Shown: positions 61,142-64,000 of the stretch, in pieces | Position numbering within the stretch: the first letter of the stretch is position 1 | Layout: each line of letters starts with the position of its first letter | Assembly: GCA_008921705.1 (NCBI GenBank) | Contig: VFFE01008529.1 | Coordinates: 800,236-864,235 of the forward strand | Reading direction: 5' to 3' | Source: Burhinus oedicnemus | Lineage: Eukaryota; Chordata; Aves; Charadriiformes; Burhinidae | DNA: 64,000 nt | The notes under the pieces: generated by a model | Database searches by the model: none | Told to the model about the DNA's origin: nothing | What the model saw: only the letters and a program-made list of their open reading frames with translations | Position numbers and translations under genes: made by a program

Positions 61142-61562
61142 TGTACATATTGATGTTTGTTTTATAAAAACATATATCACTTTTAAGTGTTTTTACTCCT
61201 GCGGTTCTGTTGGAATATTCTAAATTTTAAAGGAGTAAAGACAGTCCAGCATTTGATTTTATAATGTTTGTCACCAGATTTTTATTATTGATGTAAAGAA
61301 AAAAAAAAAATCAATTTTTAAAAATAGTTGGACTTTGGCAGCTTTGTAAGGAAAGTTGGAAATGTTTAGGATTGCTCTCAATTTTAAGCATTGTGCTGAT
61401 TGGAAGTAAGTCTGTTTTGCATTTTGTCTTCCTGTCCAGGCTCATTTTTTAATGTTTATTTTAGAAGATTGTTGCATCAATATTATGTTTCCTGGCATTG
61501 TTCAGCATAGATACAGTGTACACTTTTATGTACACATGATCATATTTAAGTTTGTTGCATAA

Positions 61563-61568
61563 AATAAA
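61563..61568 (+). terminator. PDS5A: distal poly(A) signal AATAAA
   Basis: AATAAA at 61563 with GTGTCATGTGGCAG then T-rich sequence downstream. Gives a 3' UTR of about 3 kb, similar to the length I remember for mammalian PDS5A. Confidence 0.65.
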
Positions 61569-61589
61569 CGCTTCTAGGTGTCATGTGGC

Positions 61590-64000
61590 AGTCTTTTTTA
61601 TTTATTTTTTTTAATTTTCTTTCACAGAAAAGTACTTGCTATATCTGTGCATGGTCTTGGATGTTTAGAGAAATACTGTATTGAGCAAAGAAGTTGTAAT
61701 GCAGACAGTTGCATAGTTTAAAAGATAGGGGGTTTAGGTGAAGTTACAGTGCTTTATCTTGTACAGTTGTATGGGAAGAAGGGGGTTGGTCTGCAGAGCG
61801 GCAGCGAACAGTTCGCTTTGTTTCCCTGTGCCTCAGTTCCCTGTTTCTCTTCTGCAAATTGTTTTGAAATCCCTTGATGCATTGTAGAAGAGCTGGGTAC
61901 TCTTGACACTAGTTAAGGATTACTTCTCCTCCTAAAATGTCTAGGGCGTGGTTGTGTGCTGTTAAACAATGACGAGGTCTCTCTTACCAAGTGTTTAACT
62001 GGCGTTACAGTTATTTTTCCTCTAAGAGAAAATCAGACTCTCTTCACAAAGCAATACATGCAATGCTTTTTCTAAAGCAATCTGCGATGCTTGACTCGAA
62101 GGATTTTAAATGCTTCTGATGGAGGGAGACTGGGAGATTTTAAAAGCATTTAATTACACATCCGTCAGGGTTTTTATTTCTAAAACTTGCAATAACTTTA
62201 CAAGATGGATTTACTGATCATAATGCAGTTTCTTTGTAGTGTTCTGGTCAAATACTTCCCTGATGCAAAAGATACAGTATTTTGGTTTAAAACAATTTTA
62301 AAATGCAGTTGTTAGAAGTTTTTAGGTGCTACCTAAAAAAGGAGCTGTCTTAGAAATGAGCTCTGGTACCTAGTGGTGTGCCTCTAACAATGATTTGAAA
62401 TCTGGACTTGACAAGTCTTGCAAATACTCAGAATCGTTTGCAAAAGCTTTGATTTTTGTGAAGTGGACAATTGTTGGGTGGGGTTTCCCCCACCCTCACC
62501 CCTTTTTTTTTTTTTTGTCAGTTTTTAATCAGTTGAAATGTCAAGTTACTCAAGCAATCATCATAGAATAATTTAGGTTAGAAGGGGTTTGTGGAGGTTC
62601 AGAGCAGGGTTTTCAGTTGTCTTTCTACAAGCAGAGTTACGTAGAGTTTCTTTCTCCTGTTTTCTTTAAGGGGACATTTGAGTTACCTCCATCTGTTGAT
62701 TGTCAGTATAGTCAAAGAAGATCAGTACAGTCATGCAGCAAATTATACTGGCTATAATTGGCTGAGCAAAAATGCAGCATACAAACTATAGGAGAAGTCT
62801 ACTGGTGGCCCACTGGTTTCTTTTCAGAACTTGCCCCAGACAAGGCTACATACAGAATTTCTCCGCCTGTCCCCTGCAACTCCCTCACCGGAGTCTGGAG
62901 AGCACACGTGGGACAGTTCAGAGTTGCCTCAGCGATGGACATCTTTCTGTAAGAACAGTATCCCCTACGGCCAGGGGTCATTACAGCAGTCTCGCTTGTG
63001 ATAGCAAGTAGTTGGAACCGTCAGCCTTTATAACAAATACAGGGAAGCAGAGGAATAATTTTTATGCGTACATAATCGCTACATTGCTAGTACTTCTGAT
63101 GCTTTAAAAATAAAATCTACTAAAGAGTAAACAATATAACTGGAATTGAAGGCAAATTATTCCAAAGAAAGAGGTGGGGGTTTTGTGCTTGGCCATATAT
63201 GAGTTTTTAAATATTTTACATAAGAATGGGGATTCTCTCATTGTAGTAAGAAAACCGATGCTCAGAGGTTTTCACTTGTTAATGTGTGATAAAGAATAAG
63301 GAAGCCCGATAAAACCCAATCTTTATGGCTTTTATCCAGTGTAGGATTTAAAGGTGCTGAGGTTTCACATTCAGTTACATAGTTAGAGCTAAGTTCTCAT
63401 CATCTTTTAAGTTCCCATCTTCATAAAAGTGTGGCTTTGTTTCTTAGCAGACATACATTTATTTCTGTTTCTTTGTGTCCTCTGATGCCTGGACCGCACG
63501 GCTTTCATAACAGTAAGACAGGAAGGCTGTTCTGAGAATGTACTTTGTAACGTACTAAATTAAACCTCTACCACTCAACAAAATTAAATCTGAATAGTTG
63601 TTTTAGACAAAATAATAATGTTTTCTAGAGCAATCTTAAACAAGAAACATTACAAATCTTTTCTGCACATGCTGACAAGCGTTTAAGTTTTAGAATTGAT
63701 AAATAACAAATTCATATCTAAAATGTACTTCCAGCCAGTAGATACTTAGCACACGTTGTTGGACCAAGTTCAACATCAGACTGGCTCTTGAGTTCCGAGT
63801 TAATGCTGGGGCTGTCATAGCTGAACTGTCTCCTCTAAAGATCCAAAAAGATTTGGGACCACGAAACATTTGCAATACATGGGAAATTTGCTTCTTTAAG
63901 AAATCATCCACGTGGGTCCTAGTTCGCTTGTGTGTGTGCCCCATGATTGTATTTATCAGCAGTAATAGGTTTGTTTGTGCACGGAAATCAAGTCCCAAAT
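61590..64000. other. intergenic DNA downstream of PDS5A
   Basis: No coding exon was recognised. In mammals the neighbouring gene on this side is UBE2K, convergent; its coding sequence is not here. TTTATTTATTT at about 61597-61607 would read as AATAAA on the minus strand. The only repeat recognised is the CR1 scrap at 62558. Confidence 0.7.
62558..62640 (-). mobile_element. short CR1 3'-end scrap, antisense
   Basis: The + strand ATCATCATAGAATAATTTAGG then TTAGAAGGGGTTTG is antisense to the CR1 3' end, including the ATTCTATGAT-type terminal unit. Only about 80 bp are recognisable. Confidence 0.65.

Larger units (their letters stand above)
58568..61585 (+). other. PDS5A: PDS5A 3' UTR of the usual isoform
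   Basis: About 3.0 kb from the TAA to just past the AATAAA at 61563. It contains the two alternative terminal coding exons, two Pumilio-type motifs (TGTAAATA 59951-59958, TGTACATA 61142-61149) and an earlier AATAAA at 61136. No repeat element is seen in it. The end is inferred, not observed. Confidence 0.7.

Noticed and set aside
63690..63998. 102-codon minus-strand frame at the window end, considered as the convergent neighbour UBE2K
   Set aside because: The translation has no ubiquitin-conjugating or UBA sequence; it may at most be untranslated sequence of a neighbour.
1..64000. CRISPR arrays, operons, tRNA or rRNA genes, promoter CpG island
   Set aside because: None seen; sequence is a vertebrate gene body, with the promoter outside the window.

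Overview
The window is a piece of a bird nuclear genome. Introns are AT-rich, the coding exons are small and separated by GT-AG introns, and the interspersed repeats are avian in kind: CR1 LINE fragments of several ages and a solo LTR of the avian endogenous-retrovirus type. No bacterial, organellar or viral gene set is present. The species cannot be named from this sequence; a neoavian bird is a reasonable guess from the LTR type.

One gene accounts for essentially the whole window: PDS5A, the cohesin regulator, on the + strand. Twenty-five coding exons between 14111 and 58564 can be placed to the base, with every splice phase agreeing. They encode 1187 codons. Compared with my memory of vertebrate PDS5A (1337 residues), the first 46 residues lie upstream of the window, and residues 115-218 (104 residues) are absent between the exons at 14111 and 18320, where a 20-N assembly gap sits (14403-14422). 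1187+46+104 = 1337, so the rest is complete.

Layout: 1-14110 is the last part of a 5' intron, with a solo LTR (9651-10358) that has perfect 5-bp target-site duplications. 14111-23072 holds the N-terminal HEAT-repeat exons and the gap. 23073-29114 is a large intron with a long, decayed antisense CR1. 29115-45923 carries the central HEAT exons. 49025-58567 carries the C-terminal HEAT end and the disordered, basic, AT-hook-bearing tail. 58568-61585 is the 3' UTR of the usual form, ending at a good poly(A) signal. 61590-64000 is downstream intergenic DNA with a CR1 scrap.

The most interesting observation is at the 3' end. The usual stop codon overlaps a consensus splice donor (AG|GTAAAA with TAA inside it). 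Two downstream exons (59644-59794 and 60380-60415) join it in perfect phase, giving a 61-residue alternative C-terminus that is acidic then basic and resembles the C-terminal tail of the paralogue PDS5B. A second point needing attention is a coding-looking orphan block at 40694-40942, inside an intron. I found no operon-like, CRISPR or defence system; this is a single large housekeeping gene and its introns.
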